DNA of 64,000 bases, from positions 424,687 to 488,686 of the forward strand of contig JAQWBS010000001.1 of assembly GCA_028706255.1 (NCBI GenBank), written 5' to 3'. The translations under genes were made by a program, and so were the position numbers. The stretch comes from Alphaproteobacteria bacterium (lineage in GTDB: Bacteria > Pseudomonadota > Alphaproteobacteria > RF32 > CAG-239). This document shows positions 9,028-19,352 of this stretch, piece by piece (the stretch's first letter is position 1; every line of letters begins with the position of its first letter). Below the pieces are notes generated by a model. The model was not told the DNA's origin, made no database searches, and saw nothing but the letters and a program-made list of their open reading frames with translations.

Positions 9028-10152
9028 TTACATTCCCATTGAAGCCGTAATCTGGTCTTGCATGGCAAACACGCCTAAAACAGCCCAAGCAATTACACCA
9101 CCCACGGAAAGCAAAGCAACCATGTTCAAAATTGAGGCTTTTTGTTCAATCATATACACACTTTCCTCAAGCCAGTTGTTTGCTAGGTTATCTAAGGCTT
9201 CTTCAAAGTTATCCAATTCGGAATAAATCTTAAGGTCAGCCACAATTTCTTTATCAGGAAAATTAAGCCCTGTTTTCATCAAAGATTGTCCTAAGTTGTC
9301 ACCATTATTGACGAAGACAAGCGTTTTGTCGATTCTTTCTTGCAAATAACGGCTAGAGTCTTTTCTTAAGGCACGCAAAGCTGTTGAAACTGGTGTGCCA
9401 CCTTTGATAAGTGCAGATAAAGCTAAGAGCCAACTAATGCCCACGAAAACTTTATAAAGCGACCAAGGTGGCATGTTGTCAACAAAGGCTCTGACCTTTC
9501 CTGTCCAAATCCCAATGGTGAAATAAATTGCTGACATTGCAATTGGTAAACTGGCAAAAGCAAATATCCAGTTTTTATCAATCCACACGGAAACATTATA
9601 TAATGAGGCAGCGCTTCCACGCCAATGCACCCCAGGGGCAGCTTCAACCATCGGCGGAACCATATAAACCCCAATTCCATAAATAATCAAAACAGACATC
9701 ATCGCCAAAAAGCTCGGATAAGCAACCGCTCCGATAATCGGACGAATCATTTTGGTTGACCCTTCTGTCACCTTAATAAGGTTTAAAATCGCACTTTCAA
9801 GGTCGGTCACGTCACCAACGGAAAGCATCAATCTTTCTCTATCTGGTGCCCAGCCTTTCAAAGCTTCTGAAAATGGCAAACCATTCTGCAAGGCTCTTGC
9901 CCAAGCGGCAACGGCAATTGCCATTGGCTCATTAGGGCTTTTTCCACCATTGGAAAATCCATCGTGGAGCATATCAAGAGAGTTCATTAAGGAAAATCGG
10001 TTGCTCATCAAAGCCGCAATTTTTTTGAAAACTTTTAGTCTGACAGCTCCAGAAAACAGGCAAATCATTCTTGCATAATACATTTCAACCTGATTAAGGC
10101 TGTTCACTGCCTTGTTCAGGGAAGTCGATCTGCGTTTTGGGTCTCTAGCCAT
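9028..10152 (-). CDS. pilR: Type IV pilus inner-membrane platform protein (GspF/PilC/PilR family)
   Basis: FPDKEIVADLKIYSELDNFEEALDNLANNWLEE, multiple TMs, position in pil cluster. Confidence 0.85.
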   Translation of the reverse strand: MARDPKRRSTSLNKAVNSLNQVEMYYARMICLFSGAVRLKVFKKIAALMSNRFSLMNSLDMLHDGFSNGGKSPNEPMAIAVAAWARALQNGLPFSEALKGWAPDRERLMLSVGDVTDLESAILNLIKVTEGSTKMIRPIIGAVAYPSFLAMMSVLIIYGIGVYMVPPMVEAAPGVHWRGSAASLYNVSVWIDKNWIFAFASLPIAMSAIYFTIGIWTGKVRAFVDNMPPWSLYKVFVGISWLLALSALIKGGTPVSTALRALRKDSSRYLQERIDKTLVFVNNGDNLGQSLMKTGLNFPDKEIVADLKIYSELDNFEEALDNLANNWLEESVYMIEQKASILNMVALLSVGGVIAWAVLGVFAMQDQITASMGM

Positions 10153-10163
10153 ATAAATTCTCC

Positions 10164-11810
10164 TTAGTATATTGGACGCTGATCAAGCAATCCGCACCAA
10201 CGTTCAATTTCTTCTAAATCAATATATCCCTTAAGCATACGCTCAATGGCAGCTTCCTTCAAGGTTCTGCCGTTCAAATCACTGGTCCAGTATTCAATGG
10301 CTTTTCTAGTTTCACCATTAATCATCAATTCCAAAAACATTGCATCAGGAAGAATAATCTCTGGCACAGATGTTCTGCCCTTAACCCCTTGACCATTACA
10401 AAACTTACAGCCCGGACCTTTGATGAAGGAATTTTCAATGCCAAAATCTCCCATGGCAACTTTTAGACGTTTCACAGCAGGGTCGTTATATTTTTCTTTC
10501 ACAGGAATGCGACAATGCGGACAAAGTTTTCTGAACAGACGTTGCGCAATTAAACCTTTCATAATTTCGGCATCATTCAACATATATGGTTCAACGCCCA
10601 TATCTCTCATACGAGTGATAATCGCTGGTGCACTGTTGGCGTGAAGTGTTGACCAAACCGAGTGACCTGAAAGGGCGCCCTTAAAGGTTAATTCTGCCGC
10701 AGCAAGTGTTCGAATTTCACCAACCATCAAAATGTCAGGGTCAGAACGAAGCGCTGCAGACAAGGCTTTTGTAAATTGCTCATCTTTTTCTTCTTCTGAG
10801 TTAGCATTCGTCACAGGCATTTGTCTTGCCCCAGGAATTGGATACTCAGGCGGATCTTCCACAGTAATGAGGTTAACTTCATAGTCTCTATCTTGCAAAA
10901 GCTTAATCATATTTCTTTGCAAGGTCGTACTTTTTCCTGAACCGGTTGGCCCTGAAATGATGTTCAGCCCAATTGGGTTAGCTCTTAAGCGGAAAAATAA
11001 ATCAAGTTCATATTTTCCAAAACCAAGCGTTTCCAAGTCACCACTGCCATCTGGGTTGTCATCAGCGTAAAGCAAACGCATAACTAAATATTGCGACCCA
11101 AAAGCAATTGGATTAAATTGTAAACGAATTGCCAAAACATTATGTGGCAACATCAGTTTACCTTTTGACCCTCTCAGAGGTGTTGATCCAAGCTTTTGTG
11201 CGCCTTGAAATTCGTTTTGAGCATAGTTTGAGTCGGAAATGTCGGCAGAGGCAAAGGCGGCACGCACAAAGGCTTCGCCCCATTCTTTGTTATATTCCAT
11301 TTCCTGAATCATCATACCGTTAATGCGGAAAAAAATCTGCGTGTTGCTTGCTGCAACAATGACGTGAACGTCGGAAACTTTTTGGCTGGCTGCTCTTGCG
11401 ACCACATTGACAAAGTCTTTCTGCATCTGCAAGCTTTCAACCGTGCCATCATTTGATTCAAGAGAAGCAAATTTTCGTTCAGCAATCGCATAAACAGTGT
11501 TGAGCTCGTTCATGGAAACATATTGTGGCTTCCTGATGTTAAGTCTTCTTTTGCGGGCTAAAACTTCAAAACTGAGCACACGTCCGTCAAATTTGTGGTT
11601 TTCAGAAACAATAAATTGTCCATCAGCAAAAAGAGCCAACAGACGTCTCGTATCATCATCAATTGTGAGAGATGAACCTTGAAGCGTTAAAAGTTTGTTT
11701 CCGTTCGCAAAGTAGGCATCAATTCTCTGTGTTGCCGTAACCACAGGAGATGGCGTTGCGCCATCTCCTTGATCAACTTGAGGGTTATTTGTAGTTTCTT
11801 CAACCATCAT
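10164..11810 (-). CDS. pilQ: Type IV pilus assembly ATPase (GspE/PilB/PilQ-R64 family)
   Basis: GPTGSGKSTTL, TVEDPPEYPI, DILMVGEIRTLAAAE, SGHSVWSTLHAN; CPHC...CKFCNGQG Zn motif. Confidence 0.95.
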   Translation of the reverse strand: MMVEETTNNPQVDQGDGATPSPVVTATQRIDAYFANGNKLLTLQGSSLTIDDDTRRLLALFADGQFIVSENHKFDGRVLSFEVLARKRRLNIRKPQYVSMNELNTVYAIAERKFASLESNDGTVESLQMQKDFVNVVARAASQKVSDVHVIVAASNTQIFFRINGMMIQEMEYNKEWGEAFVRAAFASADISDSNYAQNEFQGAQKLGSTPLRGSKGKLMLPHNVLAIRLQFNPIAFGSQYLVMRLLYADDNPDGSGDLETLGFGKYELDLFFRLRANPIGLNIISGPTGSGKSTTLQRNMIKLLQDRDYEVNLITVEDPPEYPIPGARQMPVTNANSEEEKDEQFTKALSAALRSDPDILMVGEIRTLAAAELTFKGALSGHSVWSTLHANSAPAIITRMRDMGVEPYMLNDAEIMKGLIAQRLFRKLCPHCRIPVKEKYNDPAVKRLKVAMGDFGIENSFIKGPGCKFCNGQGVKGRTSVPEIILPDAMFLELMINGETRKAIEYWTSDLNGRTLKEAAIERMLKGYIDLEEIERWCGLLDQRPIY

Positions 11811-11854
11811 AATACCTTGCTTATAAACAATTGTGTTTGATTAAAAAACACAAA

Positions 11855-13210
11855 CTATCTAACAAACATGCCTTTCATAAAGCTGTCTGGAACAAATTTA
11901 TCATCTTCTTTTTGAGAAGGTTTCATTACGCTTTCTGAACCCAAAGGAACAAGACTTTTCATTTTCAATTCTGCATCTGGTTCTTTATCAAGAATACCAC
12001 CAGCTGAGAAATAGATATAATCTTTTGCGCCAGCACGATCTGCTCTAATGAAAGTTGGAGCAATTTCTTCAATGATGTGTCCACTCTTCAATAAAGTTCC
12101 TTTTTGAATCAAGAAAGCTTCAGCACCGCTTTTATTAGAAATTTTAGCAATCATATTATCTCCTTTTCCTCTGATTTCAAGAATGATATATTCATCACTC
12201 AATTTCAGATTAGGATTATCACTCGTGCCAAATCCTGGTGTTGAGAATGGATTTTGGATGCCATCACCTTGCAAGGTGCTCATTGCTTTAATTTTAGCAT
12301 TCAAAATGGAAATTTGTGTTTGCAAACTTTCAATTTCTTTTGCATAATTTTCTTTTGCAGTAGTAGCTTCGCTAGAAATTTTCTTCGATAAAGTGGAAAG
12401 TTGAGTCATCTTATTTTTGAAGTCATTGATATAATCATCTCTTTCTTTTTCAACGGCTTGAGTCTTTTTATAAGCTGTTGAAAGTGCTTCAATCCACTTT
12501 TTGTTTTCAAGAAGCATATGAGACTTATAAGCTTTAAGAACTTTTTCTTGTCTTAGCTTTTCAAGTTTGATTTCATTTTCTTTCAACTTAGCCTGTTCAG
12601 CCAAAAGTTTTTTCTGTTGTTCAGCTTCCCAGTTGAGTTTTTCACGTCTTTTGCGTTCTTTTGCATCTTCTTCATCTTGAATAGATTTTTGTCTTTGCAT
12701 TCTAATTGCTTCGATTTCATTTTTGATTTTTTCTCTTCTGAGCTCTAAAGTCAACAAAGCTGTTTGTTTTTCCAAGTCTGACATTTGAGAAAACAAACGT
12801 TCATCCGTTTGTGATAAAAGAACTTCACCAAAAGCATTGCCTGCAGGCAACTGAGGCACAGAGCCTAAATCTGTTTCAGCCGTTTCTTTGGCTTTTACAA
12901 CATCTGTTGAAGAAGGTTCAAGACTACCAAAAAGGTTTTGAGGTGTTTCATCTTTCTTTTCAGTGAGGGTGACTTTCTCCGCAGAAATTTTTTCAGTTGG
13001 CTGAATCAACCCTGATGAAGCAGTCGTTTCTTCTTCAAAAAGGGAAACTTCATTAGGAATGCCGCTGTCAAAATCAAGGAAACCATCGTTTTGTTCAACA
13101 TCACTCGCAAGGGACACTGTTCCTTGAGCACGCACATCACTTATGCTCAATGAAGCAACAAGTAAAGTTAGTGTCGTTCCGCTCAATATTCTCTTTATAT
13201 TATAATACAT
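11855..13210 (-). CDS. pilP: Type IVb pilus PilP-like protein with central coiled coil
   Basis: Signal peptide, long coiled-coil, C-terminal DEYIILEIRGKGDNMIAKISNKSGAEAFLIQKGTLLKSGHIIEEI; gene order. Confidence 0.75.
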   Translation of the reverse strand: MYYNIKRILSGTTLTLLVASLSISDVRAQGTVSLASDVEQNDGFLDFDSGIPNEVSLFEEETTASSGLIQPTEKISAEKVTLTEKKDETPQNLFGSLEPSSTDVVKAKETAETDLGSVPQLPAGNAFGEVLLSQTDERLFSQMSDLEKQTALLTLELRREKIKNEIEAIRMQRQKSIQDEEDAKERKRREKLNWEAEQQKKLLAEQAKLKENEIKLEKLRQEKVLKAYKSHMLLENKKWIEALSTAYKKTQAVEKERDDYINDFKNKMTQLSTLSKKISSEATTAKENYAKEIESLQTQISILNAKIKAMSTLQGDGIQNPFSTPGFGTSDNPNLKLSDEYIILEIRGKGDNMIAKISNKSGAEAFLIQKGTLLKSGHIIEEIAPTFIRADRAGAKDYIYFSAGGILDKEPDAELKMKSLVPLGSESVMKPSQKEDDKFVPDSFMKGMFVR

Positions 13211-14498
13211 AGATAGCTCCTTCATAATCCCAAGTTTCATTACCAACATTATATTTTATCATTGTAATATCAAGTCCTGAAAATTTTGTTAACAAATCTC
13301 TCCAAACCAACGGATTACTGTTTGAGTTAAAGGTAAATTTAACTGAACGATAAGTGTTGTTTTGAGGTGACTTATATGAAAAACTTGTCAAAGTCACGGT
13401 TTGCCCTAGAGATTGGAAAATGTTGTTTAACATCACCTTCAAATCATAGTCATTCATTGTTGGAGGCGTTTCAATGCTTTTGATGTTATTGAAAGGCAGA
13501 GAAACAATCGCACTATTTCCGTTGTCAGAGATAGATTTTGCAGAAAAAGTGAGTCCAGACTGATCAAGAGATTTCTGCAGCCAAGAAATTCGACCAACAT
13601 CTCTTGTCCAGTCAGTTAAGATCGCTGATGGATTGCACACGATGTTGCCCATCTTCCAACCTGGAGGCATAATTTTCATCAAAGAAAGAACACCACCAAG
13701 GCATTGTTCCATGACTTGGCTTGGGTCTTTAATCTTTTCCCATGGTTTTGGCTCTGGTGGCGGAAGATCAGGCTGAATAATTTTTGGTGCCACTGGTGCA
13801 ATAATTGGTCTTTTTGGAGGTGTTAGGAAAATAGCATCCATAATGCTATAAAGCAACCACAGACCAACGACCGCAGAAATACCAACAATCGTCAAAAGTT
13901 TTGTGCCACGAAGTGCTTTAATTTTTTGGAGTTTAGCTGTTAGCCCACGTTCAAAAACATCTTCAATGTCAGGATAGGTTGTGTCATCAATTTCCCATTC
14001 AGTTGGAGCAATTTTATAACCCCAATCTGGAACAGCAAGCATTGACATAAATTGTTCTTTGGCCTCTTCTTCGTTTTTGAAGAGCATATCACCATCAGAG
14101 AGAATAATATCGTTTCTGACGCAAGTATACCACCAGCCTTCTTTAAGCTTGAAAACTGCGACAAAAGATGAAACATCTGAAAAAGAGGAAACTAACCTAA
14201 CTGCTGCAACTTCTTCGTTGTTTTTATATCCTTCATGAGAAACGCAAATACCAAACTGTGGAGCTTTACCTTTTTTGATACAAAAGAGGTCGGCACCTTC
14301 CAAAATTCCTTCACTTGCTTCTTCCACTTCAACATAAGGGTCATCAGCATTTTGGAGAGGTTGCCAGAACAAGCTAGTGGCATAGTTTAAGCCACCAATG
14401 CTCACTCTTGTTCCCCAAGCACGATCAGATTCAACCCCTAGTGGTTCGAAAGTGTCGTTGGAACTTGTTTCAATTATTTCATCAGTTTCATCTTGCAC
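13200..14498 (-). CDS. pilO: Type IVb pilus PilO2-like protein
   Basis: VSIGGLNYATSLFWQPLQNADD, FGICVSHEGYKN, GWWYTCVRNDIILSDGDMLFKNEEEAKEQF; central TM. Confidence 0.8.
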   Translation of the reverse strand: MQDETDEIIETSSNDTFEPLGVESDRAWGTRVSIGGLNYATSLFWQPLQNADDPYVEVEEASEGILEGADLFCIKKGKAPQFGICVSHEGYKNNEEVAAVRLVSSFSDVSSFVAVFKLKEGWWYTCVRNDIILSDGDMLFKNEEEAKEQFMSMLAVPDWGYKIAPTEWEIDDTTYPDIEDVFERGLTAKLQKIKALRGTKLLTIVGISAVVGLWLLYSIMDAIFLTPPKRPIIAPVAPKIIQPDLPPPEPKPWEKIKDPSQVMEQCLGGVLSLMKIMPPGWKMGNIVCNPSAILTDWTRDVGRISWLQKSLDQSGLTFSAKSISDNGNSAIVSLPFNNIKSIETPPTMNDYDLKVMLNNIFQSLGQTVTLTSFSYKSPQNNTYRSVKFTFNSNSNPLVWRDLLTKFSGLDITMIKYNVGNETWDYEGAIYVL

Positions 14499-14519
14499 GA
14501 TCTTAGCCCTTTATGCTGA

Positions 14520-16130
14520 TTACATATCTCTCATTCTAGATTCAGGTGTTAACGGAGATTCTAGAACAACAGGTGTCATAACAATAACCAAAATAGCCTT
14601 ATCTTTTTCAACGATAGTAGAACCACCGAAGAGTGTATTAGAAGCTTTGCCAACACCAGTTTTTTCAATGTTGTTGTCAACTTTTTCATAACCTGTCAAA
14701 ATGAGGGTTTCTCCGGATTTCATTGCGACTTCTTGCGTGAAACCACGAGACTCAATGACTGGGTTTTGAATGAATTGACCACTATCTTCTTCACCAATAT
14801 TAACTCTTTCAAGACTAACGAGGTCAGATAAAGTCAAGTTGAAAGAAACCATCAAGCGATTATGTTCCAAAATACGAGGTAAAACATCCATTGTAAAACC
14901 AGTTTCAATTTCGTCTGTTTCAACGGATAGGTCGACAAAGTTAGCATCGCCACCACTGTTTGTTTTTGTAATTTCAGAAATGTATTTCTGTTTGCTCACA
15001 ACTTGAATTGGAGCTGGTTTATTATTCAAGGTTGTAACAGTACCGCTTGTAACAAGATTTGCTGTTCCTTGGGTTGATAAAGCTTGAATAGAGGCATCAA
15101 GGCTCCAATTTGAAGGTTTAATTGCCATTGAAATATTCTTTGCCATATCATCGCCGAAAGCATTAGCAGGACTTAACAAAGTGAATTTTGTTTTTCCATC
15201 ATCAAAACCAGCATTAAGGTTTAGCCCATATTTGTCAGCATCTTTCAACGTGACTTGGAAAACTTTGACACTAATTGCCACTTGCTTTGCAAGTCTTTGG
15301 TTTTGTTCGTTAACAAACTTGGCAACTTTTTTGATGTCATTCGGATTTGCCGTTAACGTAATTGTTCCGTTTGTGGAATCAATGCTGAGTTTTGCTTCAG
15401 TATCAACCATTGAAGTGATAGATTTTTCAACGTTTGTCCAAAGCTCAATTTCTGCAGAGCTTGTTAAAGAGATAGATGATGTTCCGCCTCCTCCAGCACC
15501 TGTTGATTGTCCACCAACGTTTGCAGTGAGAGATTGTTTTGTTGGCAAGCTATAAAGCACAAATGTTTTTGTGACATATCTATAAAAATAAACTTGATTA
15601 TTTTCATATTTCCACCAAATACCAAAACGGGAAGAAACCTCATCAAGTAACCCACTTAAAGGTCCTTTATAGGAAACAAGCATTTTTGTTGGTTCAGCCC
15701 AGCCTAAATTCATATTATCTGTGGTTGGAGCGTTTTCAAGCGCAGCTGAAATAGCATCTTTCTCAAGAGCAGGTGCATATCTAACTTGAATTGAAGTCAC
15801 TTTATTAATCATATCGCCAATTTCATAAAGCGTAATTGGACGATTGCTCACCAAAGTGATACCGTCCTTTGCTTCAAGATAAGTTGGTAAAGGTTCGCCC
15901 TCATATTCAACAGTGCTTTTATCACCAAGCCAAATATCATTTTTAACACGGATAACATCTTCTGGTGCTACTTTACTTGGAGCCTTTGCTTTTTCCATCA
16001 AATTTGATGTAACCTGAACTTCTCTTTCTGCAGTCGCCTCTGTTTGAGGGGACACAGAACAAGAGATGATGAAAACACTTGCCACCATCCCTAAACAGAT
16101 TTTTAATAAATTAGTCATACGCATTTTCAT
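14520..16130 (-). CDS. pilN: Type IVb pilus secretin lipoprotein (PilN/BfpB-like)
   Basis: Lipobox FIISCS; secretin C-terminus (VTTLNNKPAPIQVVSKQKYIS, FTMDVLPRILEHNRLMVSFNLTLSDLVSL, SRGFTQEVAMKSGETLILTGYEK). Confidence 0.9.
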   Translation of the reverse strand: MKMRMTNLLKICLGMVASVFIISCSVSPQTEATAEREVQVTSNLMEKAKAPSKVAPEDVIRVKNDIWLGDKSTVEYEGEPLPTYLEAKDGITLVSNRPITLYEIGDMINKVTSIQVRYAPALEKDAISAALENAPTTDNMNLGWAEPTKMLVSYKGPLSGLLDEVSSRFGIWWKYENNQVYFYRYVTKTFVLYSLPTKQSLTANVGGQSTGAGGGGTSSISLTSSAEIELWTNVEKSITSMVDTEAKLSIDSTNGTITLTANPNDIKKVAKFVNEQNQRLAKQVAISVKVFQVTLKDADKYGLNLNAGFDDGKTKFTLLSPANAFGDDMAKNISMAIKPSNWSLDASIQALSTQGTANLVTSGTVTTLNNKPAPIQVVSKQKYISEITKTNSGGDANFVDLSVETDEIETGFTMDVLPRILEHNRLMVSFNLTLSDLVSLERVNIGEEDSGQFIQNPVIESRGFTQEVAMKSGETLILTGYEKVDNNIEKTGVGKASNTLFGGSTIVEKDKAILVIVMTPVVLESPLTPESRMRDM

Positions 16131-16812
16131 CCTCCAAGGTCTCAACAACTAAGACACGGTTACCTTTATAAAATGTTGCAATTGGTGCAGGTCTTGCTCT
16201 GGCAAAAGCTCTGATAAGTGCTGAGCTGACGTCGGCAAATCTGCCTCTAAACATTGCACCAGCAGTGATTTTATAGTTTCTGTTGGTGTTCCAGACAAGT
16301 CTCCATCCAGATTTATCACTCCATTCAGTGAGTGTTTGCTTAAGTGTTCCACCTTCTTCAGCGAGCCAATCTTCAACGGGATCTTCAGCACTAGCCTCAT
16401 CTGAGCTAGTTGAATTTCCGTCACTTGCCCCCTCTGAAACACTGATTTGTTCTTCATATTCCAACACTTCTTCTTCAATGGTTGGCGGAATAGACGCTGA
16501 TAGATTATTTCCTGCCCCAGCTTGAGTTAGGCGAACGTCGCGAGGGTTTCTCTCGCCATATTCTCTATAATCTGCAGCAACTTGGGTATAGTTAACAAAC
16601 TCAGTTTCTTCGTAACTTTGCACGCCACCTTGACAAGATGTGTTGTCGGAAGTTTGAGAGAAACTGTCGTCGCAAGAGGCTTCAACAGGAACTGTTTGTG
16701 CTGGTTCCATGATTGTTCCCGCACAGCCAGTCAATATAAATAGACACATAAAACCAAAAGCAAAGGACGATGCTTTTCTGATTTCTGCTATTTCGATATT
16801 ATATTTTTCCAT
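16111..16812 (-). CDS. pilL: TcpQ/PilL-like lipoprotein
   Basis: Lipobox ILTGC; C-terminal GTLKQTLTEWSDKSGWRLVWNTNRNYKITAGAMFRGRFADVSSALIRAF...VLVVE. Confidence 0.75.
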   Translation of the reverse strand: MEKYNIEIAEIRKASSFAFGFMCLFILTGCAGTIMEPAQTVPVEASCDDSFSQTSDNTSCQGGVQSYEETEFVNYTQVAADYREYGERNPRDVRLTQAGAGNNLSASIPPTIEEEVLEYEEQISVSEGASDGNSTSSDEASAEDPVEDWLAEEGGTLKQTLTEWSDKSGWRLVWNTNRNYKITAGAMFRGRFADVSSALIRAFARARPAPIATFYKGNRVLVVETLEDENAYD

Positions 16813-16856
16813 AGTTTTCTATCCATTTTTAGCGAGTTTCATAATATCAGAGAAAT

Positions 16857-18587
16857 CTACCAAGTTTGGTAATATTTCGAGAGATTATTAGCCTCTTTGT
16901 TGTTTTTATCAACCGTTTTGTCATCACGCACTGCTCTTATAATAAAAGAATTTGGCTCTCTTGTCGTAAAAACAGTGTTAATTTTGTTATACTCTACACC
17001 CTTATTAGTTAAAATATTATGTAAAAGTCTTAATCTTTTTTGTTGAAGCTCAAAAGAGCTTGTTCCATCAATCCGCACCTCAAGAAAAACAGAATTATCC
17101 TCTTTGACCTTGTTTGCAAAAGCTTCTAGCCATCTCAATGTTGGACCAGAAATTTCTGCACGGTTCGGTTGAAAGGATAGTTTAATCTCCGTTGGTAAAA
17201 TTTTAGTTACTTTATTGTCTTTTTTAGAAGCTTTCGTAAAACTTTTGTACAATTTGGTGCCAGGATCTTCTTCTTCAACGATTTTAGTTGTGCCAATGAT
17301 AGGTGTTTCACCAGAGAAAATAGAGCTTAAGCTGTCAAAAATGGTCTTTTTGGTTTTTTTATCACCCTTTGTTTCGTCTTTTTGCTCAGCATCGCTTCCT
17401 TCTTTATTTGTATCTGTTCCCTGTGCTTTTGAAAGCTGCTCCTTGCTTTTTCTCTCCTCAAGATTTTGTTCAATTTTTTCTTGAAGCTCTTTATTTTTCT
17501 GTGAAGAAATGAGTTGTGGCGTTACATTTCCCTCTTTAAGGATATCTTCAGGAATAGGAATAAGAATGTTTCTGACCATGTCAGCAACTTTTGTTTCGGC
17601 TTGCGATTTTTTGGGCTCAATGAATAAAGCACTTTCTGTTTGAGGTTCTAAGTTCTCAGAAGGTTGTTCAAGGTTCACGGTTGCTTGTGGAATGAAGTTA
17701 GAAGTGTCGCTTCTGCTTTTAGCCACAACCCATGGAGAACTCTCTTCGCTTTGTTGAGATGGAATAGATTTTGCTTTCTCTTGTTTAGAAACGCTTTCAA
17801 TTGGAATATTGCCCTTAGTCATTGCTACAGCATTTTCAGAAGATTTTGTCTTGATATTAATTTTGCCTCGGGAAACAGATTCATTTTGCTTTCTCTGGAT
17901 TGGAATGAAATCTTCTTCAAGCTCCTCCGTATGAGAAAGACTTGCAATTTTTAACTCTTTATCTATGCTTTCCTTTTCATCTAAAGCTTCGTTAACTTCG
18001 GAAAGAGAAACTGGCGTATCATTTTTTTCTAATCCAAACACATCAATTTTTTGAGGGGTTGGCTCAGCAAGTGCAAGCTTTTTTATATTCTCAGAAGACT
18101 CTTCTGGAAGGAAGGCTTCATCTGTTTGTTCATTAAGAGGGAGGGTATCGGCAAGAGCATATGACGTTTCACTGGGTTTGTCTTCTGAAAGTGCGATGTT
18201 AAGAGGTGCAGAAGATGCTTCTTCTGAAGGAAGAACCTTTTCTGCCACCATGTATGTGTCTGCAAAATAGCTGTCATCATCAGCATATAAAATAGGTGCT
18301 TCATCATTATAAACACCTGAAGATGTTTCTAAAAGGGACGCATATTCTTCAATTTCTTGTTCATTAGCGTTTCTGATAAGCTCTTCTTTGTCGACTTTAA
18401 GGGTTTCTGCGTATGCAATAATTGTAGGTTCTTCTTTAACAAAGAGCGTAATGTTGTTGCTTGTGATTTTAATTTCAGAATTTTTGTCTGTTTTTATTGG
18501 GCGAAAAAAATACTTATCTGCTAAAAAAATCGTAAGCAGAGATAATAAAAAACTACATATAAAGGTCTTCAACCCGTTTTTTCTCAT
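16857..18587 (-). CDS. Membrane-anchored long periplasmic protein with OmpA-like C-terminus
   Basis: N-terminal TM; low-complexity Glu/Ser-rich stalk; C-terminal LPTEIKLSFQPNRAEISGPTLRWLEAFANKVKEDNSVFLEVRIDGTSSFELQQKRLRLLHNIL resembling OmpA-type layout. Confidence 0.5.
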   Translation of the reverse strand: MRKNGLKTFICSFLLSLLTIFLADKYFFRPIKTDKNSEIKITSNNITLFVKEEPTIIAYAETLKVDKEELIRNANEQEIEEYASLLETSSGVYNDEAPILYADDDSYFADTYMVAEKVLPSEEASSAPLNIALSEDKPSETSYALADTLPLNEQTDEAFLPEESSENIKKLALAEPTPQKIDVFGLEKNDTPVSLSEVNEALDEKESIDKELKIASLSHTEELEEDFIPIQRKQNESVSRGKINIKTKSSENAVAMTKGNIPIESVSKQEKAKSIPSQQSEESSPWVVAKSRSDTSNFIPQATVNLEQPSENLEPQTESALFIEPKKSQAETKVADMVRNILIPIPEDILKEGNVTPQLISSQKNKELQEKIEQNLEERKSKEQLSKAQGTDTNKEGSDAEQKDETKGDKKTKKTIFDSLSSIFSGETPIIGTTKIVEEEDPGTKLYKSFTKASKKDNKVTKILPTEIKLSFQPNRAEISGPTLRWLEAFANKVKEDNSVFLEVRIDGTSSFELQQKRLRLLHNILTNKGVEYNKINTVFTTREPNSFIIRAVRDDKTVDKNNKEANNLSKYYQTW

Positions 18588-18970
18588 AAAAATCCTCTCT
18601 ATGCTCTTAAATAAAGCAAAATACTGATATTTGCAAGTATTTTCTAAAACCTAAACTGAGCATCATCACATATAATAAGGGAAATAGTTTTAAAGATTAA
18701 TTAATGTTCAGAATATTTTATAATGCAAAACATCAAAAGATTATCTGAGATGTTATGAAAAAATTTACCATTAACAGATATAAAATAAGTTGTTATTTTT
18801 GTTTGAATGATATTTTTTCACTGTGAAATTTTTGTTACACAAAAAAATATGTTGTAAAAACAATTGATTATCTCATAATACTAGACGAGAATATTACTAG
18901 CCAAAAAGCCAAAAATTGGCTATTCTATAATAGTACAGGGAGTTTTATATAAAATTTAAGGAGAAGTAAA
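18588..18970. promoter_or_regulatory. Divergent control region between pilus (-) and T4SS (+) operons
   Basis: ~380-bp AT-rich noncoding; TATAAT at 18926-18931 and hairpin AGCCAA-AAA-TTGGCT at 18907-18921 upstream of the first T4SS gene. Confidence 0.5.
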
Positions 18971-19312
18971 ATGCAATTTCTAAAGAAAAATATTTGGACA
19001 TTGAGCTGTATGGTTCTATTTGCAGTTATGGCAATGGCTGGTGATGCTGCCGCAGTAGATGGTAACTCGTTGATGGAAACCGCTCAAACCAAAGCAAAAA
19101 GTGTTTTCGTAAGTGTGAAAACAATTATCTTCATCGTAGGTGGTTTCGGTCTTGTCGGTTTAGCTTTCTCAGCTGTTTTCGGTAAGATGAAATGGACTTG
19201 GTTTGCTTCACTTGCAGTTGGTCTTGCAATCTTGGCTGCTGCCGGTGCGATTGTTGAATATGCAACAGGTGACAGACGTCCAAACTTAGAAACTACTTTT
19301 GGTGATATCTAA
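18971..19312 (+). CDS. virB2: VirB2-like pilin subunit 1
   Basis: Signal peptide + two hydrophobic helices; VGGFGLVGLAFSAVFGKMKWTWFASLAVGLAILAAAGAIVEY. Confidence 0.7.
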   Translation: MQFLKKNIWTLSCMVLFAVMAMAGDAAAVDGNSLMETAQTKAKSVFVSVKTIIFIVGGFGLVGLAFSAVFGKMKWTWFASLAVGLAILAAAGAIVEYATGDRRPNLETTFGDI

Positions 19313-19352
19313 TTTAACTGTTAGTGGTTGATTTTTGACAAAGGAGGGTGTT

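Noticed and set aside
15181-15555. Antisense ORFs within long genes (for example 15181-15555, 20203-20454, 25778-26203, 49086-49682)
   Set aside because: Composition mirrors the real coding strand (low-complexity shadows) and no RBS/function is visible.
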